64,000 bases of DNA, taken from NCBI GenBank assembly GCA_004295085.1, contig SHNF01000009.1, positions 682,001 through 746,000 of the forward strand, written 5' to 3'. The stretch comes from Planctomycetota bacterium. Its GTDB lineage: Bacteria; Planctomycetota; UBA1135. Of the stretch, positions 17,595-28,896 are shown piece by piece. Both the position numbers and the translations under genes were made by a program. The notes below the pieces were generated by a model, which saw only the letters and a program-made list of their open reading frames with translations, made no database searches and was not told the origin of the DNA. Positions within the stretch are counted from its first letter, which is position 1, and every line of letters begins with the position of its first letter.

Positions 17595-18650
17595 ATGTTT
17601 CGCGCCCTCTCCTCGTTCCGGCTCTCGATGGTGCTGGCGTCCGCCTGCGCCGTCATCTTCCCCGCCTGCGGCAAGGACCTGGAGGCGCCGTCCAGGGTCG
17701 CGGTCCACACCCTGACGCTGGGCGCCTACACCACGCCGCGCGAGGTGTACGGGCGCGAGATCCTGCCGGCCTTCGCCCGCCACTGGAAAGAGCGGACCGG
17801 CGGCGTGGTCGAGTTCCAGGAGTCTTACCTGGCCAGCGGCGCCCAGTCGCGCGCCATCGTGGACGGCTTTGCGGCGGACGTCGCCGCCCTGTCGCTGGAG
17901 GCCGACATCGAGCGCATCGCCGAGGCCGGTCTGATCACCCACGACTGGCGTTCGGGGCCCGCCGGGGGCATGGTCTGCCGTTCGATCGTGGTCCTGGCCG
18001 TACGCGCCGGCAATCCCAGGAACATCCGCGACTGGGACGACCTGCGCCGCTCGGACGTGAAGGTCCTCACGCCCAGCCCGCGCACCAGCGGCGGAGCCAT
18101 GTGGAACATCGCCGCCTTATACGGCGCGGTGCTGCGCGGCGCCACCTCGGCGCCCCGGGACGATCCGCAGGCGGCCGAGGCGTTCCTGCGCGACGTGCTG
18201 AAGAACGTGGAGATCATGGACAAGGGCGCACGCGAATCCATGATCACGTTCGAGAACGGGATCGGCGACGTCGCCATCACCTACGAGAACGAGGTCCTGG
18301 TCGGGCGCATCGCCGGCAAGGACTACGCGTACGTGGTGCCGCGCGCCACCATCCTCATCGAGAACCCGGTGGCGGTGGTGGACCGCTATGCCGAGGCGCA
18401 CGGCAACCAGGAGCTGGCCGCCGCCTTCGTCGAGTTCCTGCTCACGCCCGAGGCCCAGCGCGCCTTCGGCCGCTTCGGCCTGCGCGCGGTGGACGGGGAG
18501 GTGATGAAGGAGCTCGACCTGCACATGCCGCGCGTGAGCGAGCCGTTCACCATCCGGGACCTGGGCGGCTGGCCGCAGGTGATCGAAGAGCTGTTCGCCG
18601 CCGGCGCCGCGTTCGAGCGCGCCAGCGCCGCGGCGCAGGAGGGCCGGTGA
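17595..18650 (+). CDS. Sulfate-type ABC transporter substrate-binding lipoprotein 1
   Basis: This 351-residue periplasmic protein has a signal segment ending in VIFPAC, a probable lipobox. It belongs to the Sbp/CysP sulfate or thiosulfate family: TLTLGAYTTPREVYGREILP opens the mature part, and SGAQSRAIVDGFAADVAALS, SGGAMWNIAALYGA and DKGARESMITFENGIGD match the family's ligand-binding core. Ligand-loop details differ from enterobacterial Sbp (ESYLASG where Sbp has SHGGSG), so a related oxyanion is possible. It heads the operon behind a sigma-54 promoter and overlaps the permease start as GTGA. A paralogue lies at 21501-22550. Confidence 0.85.
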   Translation: MFRALSSFRLSMVLASACAVIFPACGKDLEAPSRVAVHTLTLGAYTTPREVYGREILPAFARHWKERTGGVVEFQESYLASGAQSRAIVDGFAADVAALSLEADIERIAEAGLITHDWRSGPAGGMVCRSIVVLAVRAGNPRNIRDWDDLRRSDVKVLTPSPRTSGGAMWNIAALYGAVLRGATSAPRDDPQAAEAFLRDVLKNVEIMDKGARESMITFENGIGDVAITYENEVLVGRIAGKDYAYVVPRATILIENPVAVVDRYAEAHGNQELAAAFVEFLLTPEAQRAFGRFGLRAVDGEVMKELDLHMPRVSEPFTIRDLGGWPQVIEELFAAGAAFERASAAAQEGR

Positions 18651-19504
18651 CCGGCGCCGAACCGGTCGCAGGCGCGCAGGCGAGCGCCGACCCCAACTCC
18701 CTCAGCGTGCCGGCCCGGGCCGCCCGGGCCGGAGTGATCGGCTACATCACCGTCCTGGTGATCCTGCCGCTCGCGGCCCTGGTGTTCCATGGCCTCGAGA
18801 ACGGCCTGGGAGCGGTGGTCAGAGCGGTCACCGAGCCGGTGGCCCTGGATGCGCTCCAGCTGACCTTCTGGACCGCAGCCGTCATGGCGCTGTTGAACGC
18901 GGTGATGGGAACCGCCACCGCCTGGGTGCTGGTGCGCTACCGCTTCCCGGGCCGCGCGCTGCTGTCCGCGCTGGTGGACCTGCCCTTCGCGATCCCGACG
19001 CTGGTCACCGGCGTGATGCTGGTGCTGCTGTACGGACCGCAGACGCCCGCCGGCGGCTGGCTGTCCGAACACGGCTTCCCGGTGGCCTACGCGCCGCCGG
19101 GGATCCTGCTGGCACTGCTCTTCATCAGCGTGCCCTTCGTGGTGCGCGCGGTGGAGCCGGTGCTCATGGAGCTGGATCCTGCCGAGGAGGAGGCCGCGCG
19201 CACGCTCGGCGCCGGCGACTGGGTCATCTTCCGCCGCATCGTGCTTCCGGCACTGATGCCCGCCATCCTGTCCGGGACGCTGCAGTCCTTCGCGCGCGCC
19301 CTGGGCGAGTTCGGCTCGATCGTCATCGTCGCCGGCAACATCCCGCACCGCACGCTGACCGCGCCCGTGCATATCTTCGGCGAGATCGAGAGCGGCTCGT
19401 CGCAGACCGCCGCCGCCGTGTCCGTGGTGCTGGTGGCGGTGGCCCTGCTGTTGGAGCCGCTGCGCCGCTGGCTGGGCCGGCGCCTGGGAGCGCGCCGTGC
19501 ATAA
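18647..19504 (+). CDS. cysT: Sulfate ABC transporter permease CysT-type
   Basis: This 285-residue inner-membrane protein has about six hydrophobic helices and the ABC permease EAA loop in EEEAARTLGAGDWVIFRRI followed by LPALMPA near residues 180-205. The segment [20 protein letters not shown] is typical of CysT/CysU. It pairs with the next gene to form the transport channel. The GTG start at 18647 overlaps the binding-protein stop and has GGAGGG just upstream. A very long frame continues upstream, but it is antisense to the activator gene and is rejected. Confidence 0.9.
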   Translation: MTGAEPVAGAQASADPNSLSVPARAARAGVIGYITVLVILPLAALVFHGLENGLGAVVRAVTEPVALDALQLTFWTAAVMALLNAVMGTATAWVLVRYRFPGRALLSALVDLPFAIPTLVTGVMLVLLYGPQTPAGGWLSEHGFPVAYAPPGILLALLFISVPFVVRAVEPVLMELDPAEEEAARTLGAGDWVIFRRIVLPALMPAILSGTLQSFARALGEFGSIVIVAGNIPHRTLTAPVHIFGEIESGSSQTAAAVSVVLVAVALLLEPLRRWLGRRLGARRA

Positions 19505-20314
19505 GGGGCTCGAGGAGTCGGCCTGGCAGCCCAAGCGCCTGGCGCTGCTCGGGCTGGTCGCGCTGTACATGGGCGGGATCCTGATCCTGCCGCTGTGGGC
19601 GTTGATGGCGCGCACCATCCGCGCCGGTTTCGGCAGCGCCTGGGCGGCACTGCTCGAGCCGGACGCGCTGCACGGGCTGCTGCTGACCGTGATCCTGGCC
19701 GTGATCGCCGTGGTCGTGAACGGCGTGTTCGGCGTGGTCGGCGCGCTGGTGCTGACGCGCCAGAGCTTCCGCGGCCGGCGCTTCCTGGACGCGCTCGTGG
19801 ACATGCCGTTCGCCGTGTCGCCGGTGATGGTGGGGCTGGCGTTCCTGCTGCTCTTCGGGCGCGAGGGCTGGCTGGCGCCGCTCGGCTGGAAGGTGGCCTT
19901 CGCCTTCCCGGGCCTGGTGATCGCCACCGTTTTCGTGACCATCCCGTTCACGCTGCGCGAGGTGGCGCACGTGGCGGAGGAGCTGGGCACCAGCGAGGAG
20001 CAGGCCGCCATCACCCTCGGCGCGTCGCGCTGGCAGACCTTCCGGCTGGTGACCCTGCCGAACATCCGCTTCGGGCTGGGTTACGGCCTCATGCTGACCA
20101 CGGCGCGCGCGCTGGGCGAGTTCGGCGCCGTGCTGGTGCTGGGCGGCGCGATCTCCGGGCTCACGCAGACCGCCACCACCTACATCTTCGTGGCGATGGA
20201 CGAGCGCCGCGAGGCCGGGGCCTACGGCATGGCATTGGTGCTGGCCGTGATCAGCATCGTCCTGCTTCTGATCCTGGAATCCATGAAGCGGCGCCGGCGC
20301 CGCAGGGGTCTGTG

Positions 20315-20315
<1 letters not shown>
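19497..20315 (+). CDS. cysW: Sulfate ABC transporter permease CysW-type
   Basis: This 272-residue permease partners with the CysT-type protein. It has about six helices, an EAA loop in [26 protein letters not shown], and the CysW-typical [19 protein letters not shown]. The GTG start at 19497 lies inside the last codons of the upstream gene (eight-base overlap). The stop overlaps the ATPase start as TGATG, so the whole set is translationally coupled. Confidence 0.9.
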
Positions 20316-21391
<1,076 letters not shown>

Positions 21392-21398
21392 TCCGGCC

Positions 21399-21411
21399 AC
21401 GGGAAACCCGT
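21399..21411. promoter_or_regulatory. Inverted repeat ACGGG-AAA-CCCGT between cysA-type and second binding-protein genes
   Basis: Two perfect 5-base arms flank AAA, eight bases after the ATPase stop and about 52 bases before the -24 element. It could be an operator or a small RNA hairpin. It is too short to be a convincing terminator. Confidence 0.3.
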
Positions 21412-21462
21412 CACGAGCGCCGGACTTCCCGGAAATGTGCTGGCTTCGGTCTGTTCCCGGCC

Positions 21463-21477
21463 CGGCACGCGGCTTGC
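21463..21477 (+). promoter_or_regulatory. Sigma-54 (-24/-12) promoter of second binding-protein gene
   Basis: CGGCACG-CGGC-TTGC is a near-consensus sigma-54 element, with GG at 21464 and GC at 21476 (12-base spacing). Transcription should start near 21489, which excludes the ATG at 21435 and fixes the start at ATG 21501. It is a second promoter of the same class within one transporter locus. Confidence 0.8.
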
Positions 21478-21500
21478 CCCAGTGCGCGGCCACCATCACC

Positions 21501-22550
21501 ATGAAGACCAGCACACCGATGCTTTCCCTCGTGGTGTTCCTTGCCGGACTGTCCACGGCCTGGAGCACGCGCGTCCACGCAGGCCCGCAGCCGCCCGCGG
21601 CCGCGCGCAAGCTGACCCTGGCCGCGTACACCACCCCGCGTGAGGCCTACGGCAAGGAGCTCCTGCCCGGGTTCGCGCAGCACTGGAAGCAGAAGACCGG
21701 CGAGGAAGTCAAGTTCCAGGAGTCGTACCAGGCCAGCGGCGCGCAGGCGCGCGCCATCATCGGCGGCTTCGAGGCCGACGTCGCGGCCCTGTCCCTGGAG
21801 GCCGACGTGGACAAGATCGCCGGCGCCAAGCTCATCACGCACGACTGGAAGGCGGGCGAGCACGGCGGGATGGTCACGCGCTCGATCGTGGTCATCGCCG
21901 TGCGCAAGGGCAATCCCAAGAACATCCAGGACTGGGACGACCTGGCCAAACCCGGCGTCAAGGTGCTCACGCCCAACGTGAAGACCAGCGGCGGCGCGAT
22001 GTGGAACATCGCCGCCATCTACGGCGCGGCGTTGCGTGGCAGCACCTCGGCCAAGAAGGGCGACGTGGCGGGCGCCGTGGACCTGCTGGCCCGGATCCTG
22101 CGCAATGTCGAGATCATGGACAAGGGCGCGCGCGAGTCCATGATCACCTTCGAGAACGGGATCGGCGACGCCGCCATCACCTACGAGAACGAGGTGCTGG
22201 TCGGACGCATGGCCGGCAAGGACTACGAGTACGTGGTGCCCAGGTCCACGGTCCTGATCGAGAACCCCGTGGCCGTCGTGGACGTGTACGCCGCCAGGCA
22301 CGACAACCGCGAGCTGGCCGACGCCTTCGTGCAGTACCTGTTCACGCTGGAGGCGCAGCGCGCCTTCGGCCGCTACGGTCTGCGTCCGGTGGACGCCCGG
22401 GCCATGGACGAGCTGAAGGACAAGCTGCCCAGGGTCAGTGACCAGTTCACCGTGCGCGATCTGGGCGGCTGGCCGCAGCTGAGCAAGACCGTGTTCAACG
22501 ACGGCGGGGTGTACGACCGCGCCATCGCACTCAAGGACCGGAAGAACTGA
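21501..22550 (+). CDS. Sulfate-type ABC transporter substrate-binding protein 2
   Basis: This 349-residue protein is a close paralogue of the lipoprotein at 17595. It shares TTPRE-YG, SGAQ-RAII, SGGAMWNIAA and DKGARESMITFENGIGD almost residue for residue. Its signal peptide has no lipobox and ends near VHAGPQ, so it should be freely periplasmic, whereas the first copy is lipid-anchored. Both probably feed the single CysTWA-type channel, giving two receptors with different location or affinity. It has its own sigma-54 promoter and is followed 24 bases later by a porin gene. Confidence 0.85.
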   Translation: MKTSTPMLSLVVFLAGLSTAWSTRVHAGPQPPAAARKLTLAAYTTPREAYGKELLPGFAQHWKQKTGEEVKFQESYQASGAQARAIIGGFEADVAALSLEADVDKIAGAKLITHDWKAGEHGGMVTRSIVVIAVRKGNPKNIQDWDDLAKPGVKVLTPNVKTSGGAMWNIAAIYGAALRGSTSAKKGDVAGAVDLLARILRNVEIMDKGARESMITFENGIGDAAITYENEVLVGRMAGKDYEYVVPRSTVLIENPVAVVDVYAARHDNRELADAFVQYLFTLEAQRAFGRYGLRPVDARAMDELKDKLPRVSDQFTVRDLGGWPQLSKTVFNDGGVYDRAIALKDRKN

Positions 22551-22574
22551 GCTCCAAGGGCACTGCCACTCCCC

Positions 22575-23753
22575 ATGCTGACTCACCTCGTGCTCCTCAC
22601 CGCGCTCCAGGACCCCGGCGACTTCAAGGTGTTCTGGAAGGACGGCTTCCGCCTCGAGACCACCGACGGCAACGTCAAGGCGCGGCTCCAGGGCCGCATT
22701 CACTTCGACGCCGCCTACGTCGGCAATGACTCCGACATCCGCCGGGCGCTCGGGTTCACCGATCTCGAGGATGGCGTGATGTTCCGCCGGGCGCGGCTGG
22801 GCGCCTCGGGCGTGATCGGCGAGCACATCGACTGGAAGGCGGAGTACGACTTCGCGAGCGGCACCGCCGCCTTCACCGACGTGTACGTGGGACTGCTCGA
22901 GGGCCCCGCGGGCCTCAACGCCCGCGTCGGACAGTTCAAGGAGCCGTTCAGCCTGGACCAGATGAACAGCAGCAACTCGCTGATGTTCATGGAGCGCTCC
23001 CTGGCCGACGCGTTCGCCCCCGCGCGCAGCACCGGATTCATGGTCTACGACGCCGTGGCCGAGCAGCGCGTCACCTGGGCCGCGGGCGTCTTCAAGGACT
23101 CCAACGCCCAGGGCGCGCAGTTCAGCGACGGCGAATGGAACGTCACGGCCCGCGTGACCGGCCTGCCCGTCAACGAGGATGAGGGCCGCACCCTGGTGCA
23201 CGTCGGCGGCGCCGCGAGCCTGCGCAGCCCCAACAGCGACGCCCTGGCCATCTCGTCGCGGCCGGAATCGCGCATCGCCCCGACGTTCGTGAACACAGGC
23301 GTCATCGCCGCCGAGGAGCAGACCTTGTTCGGAGCGGAGGCCGCGCTGGTCCTGAACCGCTTCTCGGTGCAAGGCGAGTACGTGTTCACGGACGTGGACG
23401 CCCTGACCGGGCCGGACCCGAGCTTCAGCGGCTACTACGTCGAGGCGAGCTACTTCCTCACGCAAGACTACCGGCGCTACGACGCCGCCACGGGCACGTT
23501 CGGGCGCGTGAAGCCCAGCTCGGCCCTGTACGGCCAGGACGGCGGTGGCGGGGCCTGGGAAGCCAAGGCCCGCTATTCCGCCATCGACCTCGACGACGGC
23601 ACGGTCGCCGGCGGCGAGCTGAGCGACGTCAGCGTCGGCGTGAACTGGTACCTCAATCCGAACGTGCGCATCATGCTGGAAGGCATCCACGCCGATCTGG
23701 ACAGCGTGGGATCCACGCAGATCGTGCAGACGCGCTTCCAGGTGGATTGGTAG
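22575..23753 (+). CDS. OprO/OprP-type outer-membrane porin
   Basis: This 392-residue protein has a short hydrophobic leader and a beta-rich, aromatic-ended barrel. The opening FWKDGFRLETTDGNVKARLQ and GRIHFDAAYV, then EYDFASGTAAFTDVYVGLL, are typical of the phosphate/pyrophosphate-selective porin family (Porin_O_P), which pass anions. It ends in a Trp (FQVDW), as barrel proteins usually end in an aromatic residue. Placed directly after the second binding protein, it probably lets the same oxyanion cross the outer membrane, and it shows that the cell has an outer membrane. A strong hairpin follows. Confidence 0.82.
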   Translation: MLTHLVLLTALQDPGDFKVFWKDGFRLETTDGNVKARLQGRIHFDAAYVGNDSDIRRALGFTDLEDGVMFRRARLGASGVIGEHIDWKAEYDFASGTAAFTDVYVGLLEGPAGLNARVGQFKEPFSLDQMNSSNSLMFMERSLADAFAPARSTGFMVYDAVAEQRVTWAAGVFKDSNAQGAQFSDGEWNVTARVTGLPVNEDEGRTLVHVGGAASLRSPNSDALAISSRPESRIAPTFVNTGVIAAEEQTLFGAEAALVLNRFSVQGEYVFTDVDALTGPDPSFSGYYVEASYFLTQDYRRYDAATGTFGRVKPSSALYGQDGGGGAWEAKARYSAIDLDDGTVAGGELSDVSVGVNWYLNPNVRIMLEGIHADLDSVGSTQIVQTRFQVDW

Positions 23754-23779
23754 ATCGCACCTTCATCAGGGAGTTTGCA

Positions 23780-23819
23780 GGGCCGGAGGGGGGAACGCGA
23801 CGCGCCTCCGGCCCGTTTC

Positions 23820-23820
<1 letters not shown>
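23780..23820. terminator. Rho-independent terminator between porin and kdpE
   Basis: A perfect ten-base stem, GGGCCGGAGG (23780-23789) and CCTCCGGCCC (23805-23814), is followed by GTTTCC on the plus strand. It separates two convergent operons, so it can terminate the porin transcript and, read from the other side, the kdp transcript. Confidence 0.75.
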
Positions 23821-24523
<703 letters not shown>

Positions 24524-24527
<4 letters not shown>

Positions 24528-27211
24528 GCTTCCGGCAGCTCCGGCGGCGGGGGCGCGCCTCCCAGCGGCAGCTCCACCACGAAGCGCGCGCCGCCGCCGA
24601 GCCGGTTCTCGGCGCGGATGCGGCCGCCGTGGATGCGCAGGATGGCCCGGCACACGGTGAGCCCGAGGCCCGTTCCCGGAATCTGCCATGAAGCGCCGGG
24701 CCGGTAGAACTTCTCGAAGATCCGCTCCTCCTCTCCCGGCGGCAGACCGGGTCCGCGATCCGACACTTCCACCTCCACCGCGGTCTCGGTCCGGCGCGCG
24801 CGGACCTCGATGGGGCTGCCGGGCGGCGTGTACTTGACGGCGTTCTCCAGCAAGTTCACGAACACCTGCTCCACCAGCGCTGCGTCCATGGGCACCAGCA
24901 GCACCTCCTCCGGCAGGGCCAGCTGCACCGGCCGTCCTTCGAGCGGGCCCTGCAGCCGCGCCAGCGCCGAGGCGATGACTTCCTCCAGGGGGCACCATTC
25001 CGTGCGCGGCTGCACCGCCCCGGACTCGATCCGGGTCAGCTCCAGGAGGTCCGACACCAGCCGTGACAAGCGCTCCGCCTCCTCGTGGATGGTAGCCAGC
25101 AGCTCGGCGCGCTGTTCCGGATCCAGCTCGGGCCCCGCCTGCTGCAGCGCGCCGGCGGCGCCGGCGATCGCGGCCAGCGGCGTGCGCAGGTCGTGGGACA
25201 CGGCGCTCAGGAGCGTGCTGCGCGTCCGCTCCGTCTCGGCGGCCAGCCGCGCCTGCTCGCTCTCCGCGCTCAGCAAGGCCCGCTCCAGGGCGACACCCAG
25301 CAGCGAGGCGCAGGTGTCGAGCAACTGCAGGTCCGAGGGCGCCGGCGTGCGTTCGTGCAGTCCCACCGCCGCCGCGAGCACGCCCAGGACGCGCTCGCCG
25401 CCGCGCAGCGGCAGGTACAGCCCGACGGACGCCGGAAGCGTCTCCGTGCCGTTTCCCGCCGGCCGGCCGTGCTCCATCACCCAGCGCGCGACCGCGCGCT
25501 CGTGCTCGGAGCGGGCCAGCGCCGACTCGGCGCCGGCCAGGGCCTCCAGGCCCGCGTCGCCGCGCAGGAAGATCACGACGTCCAGGTCCAGCAGCTCGCG
25601 GATGCGGGCCGCCGCGCTGCGTCCAACGGCCTCGGGCTCGGAACGGGAAGTGAGGTCGCGGCTCATGGCGTACAGGGCCGCGGTGCGGCGCTCGCGCTGG
25701 CGTGCGCCGGCGGCGTGCCGGCGCAGCCGCAGGGTGAGCGTGCTCACGAGCAGGCCGGTGATCAGAAGGACGACAAAGGTCACGACATAGCGGAACTCCG
25801 CGACCACGAAGGTCAGGTACGGCGGCACGAAGAAGAAATCCAGCGCGGCGACGCTGGCCACGATCGCCAGCAAGGTCGGTCCGCGGCTGCAGCGGCCGGC
25901 CACGAGCAGGATGGCCAGCAGGTACAGCATCGCGTGGTCGGCCAGGTCCACGTACGGCAGGAGCAGCCAGCTGGCCCCGGTCGCCGCCGCCACCGTGCCC
26001 AGGGCCAGGGCATATTGCAGGAGGGAGCCCTCGGGACGCGGGCGCGCCGCCTGCGGCACCGAGACCGGCCCCGGCTCACCCGTGGTGATGACGATGTCGA
26101 TCCCGCCGGAGCCGCGCACCAGCCGGTCCACCAGGGAGCCGCGCATGCGCTCCCAGAAGCGCCAGCGCGTCGGCTTGCCCACCACGATGCGGGTGATGTT
26201 GCGCTTGCGCGCCACGGCCAGAATCTCCTCGGCCGCGTCCTGCCCGCGCAGCACGAGGGTCTCGGCGCCGAGCTGCTCCGCCAGCTCCAGGTGGTCGTTG
26301 GCCTGCTGGCGCGCGGACGGAGGCAGCCGGTCGAAGGCCGGCGTCTCCACGCCCACCGCCAGCCACGGCGCCGCCAGCCGCCGCGCCATGCGCGCCGCGG
26401 CCCGCACCAGGTCGGCCGACTGCGGCGCGGCGCTCACCGCCACCAGGATGCGGTCCCGCGTCGGCCAGGTCTGCTCGATGCCATGCTCGCGCCGGTACTC
26501 GCTGGCCTGCGTGCCCACGCGCTCGGCCACGCGCCGCAGCGCCAGCTCGCGCAGCGCGATCAGGTTGCCCTTGCGGAAGAAGCCCTCCAGCGCGCGCTCG
26601 GCCTGCACCGGGATGTAGACCTTGCCCTCGCGCAGCCGCTGCAGCAGCTCGTCGGGCGGCAGATCCACGAACTCGATCTCGCCGGCCTGCTCCACCAGCA
26701 GGTCCGGAACGGTCTCGCGCACCGTCACGCCCGTGATCTGGGCCACCACGTCGTTCAGGCTCTCCACGTGCTGCACGTTCAGCGTGCTGTACACGTCGAT
26801 GCCTGCGTCCAGGAGCTCGAGCACGTCCTGCCAGCGGCGCGCGTGGCGCGACCCGGGCGCGTTGCTGTGCGCCAGCTCGTCCACCAGCAGCAGGGCCGGC
26901 CGCCGGCGCAGCGCGCCGTCCAGGTCGAACTCGCGCAGGGTCTTGTCCCGGTACTCCACCAGCTTCGGCGGCAGCACCTCCAGCCCTCTGGCCAGGGCTT
27001 CGGTCTCCGCGCGGCCGTGGGTCTCGAGCCAGCCGATCACGGCGTCCACGCCCTCGCGCCGTCGCGCCTGCGCCTGCTCCAGCATGGCGTAGGTCTTGCC
27101 GACGCCCGGCGCGGCGCCGAAGAACAGTTTCAACCGCCCGCGCTTGCGCCGCTCCTCCTCCGCGGCCGCCCGCTCCAGCATCTCTTCCGGGCTCGGGCGC
27201 TCGTCCGCCAT
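24524..27211 (-). CDS. kdpD: KdpD sensor histidine kinase
   Basis: This 895-residue potassium and osmotic sensor has the usual KdpD order: N-terminal domain with FFGAAPGVGKTYAMLEQA (Walker A-like, near 32), a universal-stress-protein-like domain (about 245-370), four clustered hydrophobic helices (about 395-500), a GAF-like region, then a HisKA domain with the phosphorylated His in SAVSHDLRTPLAA (near 663) and a HATPase domain (DRGPGLPPGEEERIFEKFYR). Length and all motifs are normal. It follows the porin gene after a 24-base gap, and its stop overlaps kdpE as ATGA. Confidence 0.93.
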
Positions 27212-27235
27212 GGGCGCAGAGTAGCGCCTTCAGAC

Positions 27236-28324
27236 TCAGAACACGATCACGAGGGCGCACAGCGCGGTCAACTGGCCGTGGAAGCGCTCGCCGTTGACCA
27301 CCGGCGTGCCGGAAGGCAGGTCCCAGCGCAGCTCGGGCTGCAGGCGCAGGACCGGGTCGCCGAGGAGAGGCAGATCGGCGCCGGCGGTAAAGGCCCACAG
27401 TGCGGTATCCACGCCGGTCCGGACGCCATCCTGATCGTTGAAGTACTCTGCGCGGAAGACGCCGAGATGCTCGGCGCCGAAGTCGTATTCCAGGTAGGAG
27501 GCCACGCCCCACCATGCGGCGTCGCCGCCACCGGCAGTGATTCCTTCCTCCCAGCCGTAGTCAGCGTTCACTACGGAGTTGAGGCGCTGGGACAGGCGCA
27601 TGCGGTAGAGGACATCCACCAGCGTGCGCAGGTTGCTCGTGTCACTGTCCTGTTCCGGACCGGTGATGACGTTCAGCGCAGCGCTGCTCTTGCCGCTTTC
27701 CTCGGACCAGGAGGCTCCGAGCAGGTGGCTGAAGGCGTCGTTGTTGTCGTTCCAGTTGTCCCAGCCATTCACCAAGGCGTAGGAGAACAACCACTCCGCC
27801 GCCAGCGGGTACAGTAACTGCAGGCCCATGTGCGTGAACGGCTGCGCGTAGTTGTAGAGCAGAGAACGCGAAGCGTGATGGTTGGCATACGCGGGGGCAG
27901 ATTCCGCGCCGTGGATAGTGGCGAAGCGTCCCAGCCGCGCCTGCAGCGTGCCGCTGAACAAGCCGGCGGTCAGATGGATCTCGTATGGATCCCACTGCAG
28001 GTTGGCTTCCTGGCCGGTCGCGATGCCGCGCGCGTGCAGGAAGCGCGCGTCAGTGCCGCCGATCAGGGTGGCGCGGCCGCCCAGCTCGAACTCGGACTCG
28101 CCGGGGAGAGTGCGCTCGACCGTCAGGCCGAGCTGGTTCACGCGGCCGCCGCGGGCGCGGTCGTCGAACAGCCGGAAGGCGTTCTTGCCGCCTTCGTCGG
28201 GGGCGAAGCGCCAGCCGAAGCTGAGCTCGGCCCAGCCGAGCACGCTCCAGTCCGGGTTTGGAGCCTCCTCCGGCTCCTGTGGTGCCAGCAGCGAACTTAG
28301 GAGAAAAGCGATGGGCGTGATCAT
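27236..28324 (-). CDS. Outer-membrane beta-barrel porin in the kdp operon
   Basis: This 362-residue protein has a short signal segment (ITPIAFLLSSLLAPQ) and alternating beta strands rich in Trp, Tyr and Asn: WSVLGWAELSFGW, LFSGTLQARLGRFATIHG, YALVNGWDNWNDNNDAFSH. This fits the OmpL/BBP2-like outer-membrane porin family. Its ATG overlaps the kdpC stop and kdpD follows closely, so it is made with the potassium pump. I infer that it lets K+ cross the outer membrane when potassium is scarce; the family does not itself prove this. It is not part of the enterobacterial kdp operon. Confidence 0.8.
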   Translation of the reverse strand: MITPIAFLLSSLLAPQEPEEAPNPDWSVLGWAELSFGWRFAPDEGGKNAFRLFDDRARGGRVNQLGLTVERTLPGESEFELGGRATLIGGTDARFLHARGIATGQEANLQWDPYEIHLTAGLFSGTLQARLGRFATIHGAESAPAYANHHASRSLLYNYAQPFTHMGLQLLYPLAAEWLFSYALVNGWDNWNDNNDAFSHLLGASWSEESGKSSAALNVITGPEQDSDTSNLRTLVDVLYRMRLSQRLNSVVNADYGWEEGITAGGGDAAWWGVASYLEYDFGAEHLGVFRAEYFNDQDGVRTGVDTALWAFTAGADLPLLGDPVLRLQPELRWDLPSGTPVVNGERFHGQLTALCALVIVF

Positions 28325-28887
28325 CGCAGCTCGTCCAGCGCCAGGTTCAGGCGCAGCACGTTGACGCGCGGCTCGCCGAAGAGGCCGAGGGTGCGCGGCT
28401 CGACCTGCGACTGAACGAGATCGCGCACGCGCGTTTCGTCCATGCCGCGGGCGCGCGCCACGCGCGCCACCTGCCAGAAGGCCGCTTCCGGGCTGACGTG
28501 GGGGTCGAGCCCGCTGGCGGAGGCGGTCACCAGGTCCATGGGGATCGGCAAGGAGTTGTCCGGATCACTCGCGTGCAATGTGGCGATGCGTTCGGCCACA
28601 GCGGTGTGCAAGGCAGCATTGGAAGGCCCCAGGTTCGAGCCGCTGGAAGCGGCGGCGTTGTAGGCCGGAGAGGTGGCCGAAGGGCGCGGCCAGAAGTAGC
28701 GCGGGTCGCTGAAGGGCTGGCCGATCAGGTCCGAGCCGAGGACGCGACCGCCGCGCTCGATCCGGCTGCCTTCGGCCTGGCGCGGGAATGCAAGCTTTGC
28801 GAGGCCGGTGACCGCGAGCGGATAGGCGAGGCCCGTCAGCAAGGTCAGGAGCAGGAGCAGGCGCAAGGCGGGAAGGATGTGGCGCAT
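28321..28887 (-). CDS. kdpC: KdpC subunit of K+-transporting ATPase
   Basis: This 188-residue subunit has one N-terminal membrane helix (about 7-30) and a periplasmic domain. Family landmarks are QAEGSRIERGGRVLGSDLIGQ, DPRYFWPRPSAT, SGSNLGPSN and TASASGLDPHVSPEAA. KdpC joins the KdpA channel to the KdpB pump and is thought to raise ATP affinity. It lies between kdpB (nine-base gap) and the porin (ATGA overlap). It is complete and normal in length. Confidence 0.94.
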   Translation of the reverse strand: MRHILPALRLLLLLTLLTGLAYPLAVTGLAKLAFPRQAEGSRIERGGRVLGSDLIGQPFSDPRYFWPRPSATSPAYNAAASSGSNLGPSNAALHTAVAERIATLHASDPDNSLPIPMDLVTASASGLDPHVSPEAAFWQVARVARARGMDETRVRDLVQSQVEPRTLGLFGEPRVNVLRLNLALDELR

Positions 28888-28896
28888 GGTGCTGCC

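Noticed and set aside
15893..19504. A 1203-codon forward frame over the sigma-54 activator
   Set aside because: Only its 3' end (from 18647) is a real permease; the rest is a GC-driven antisense frame of the activator.
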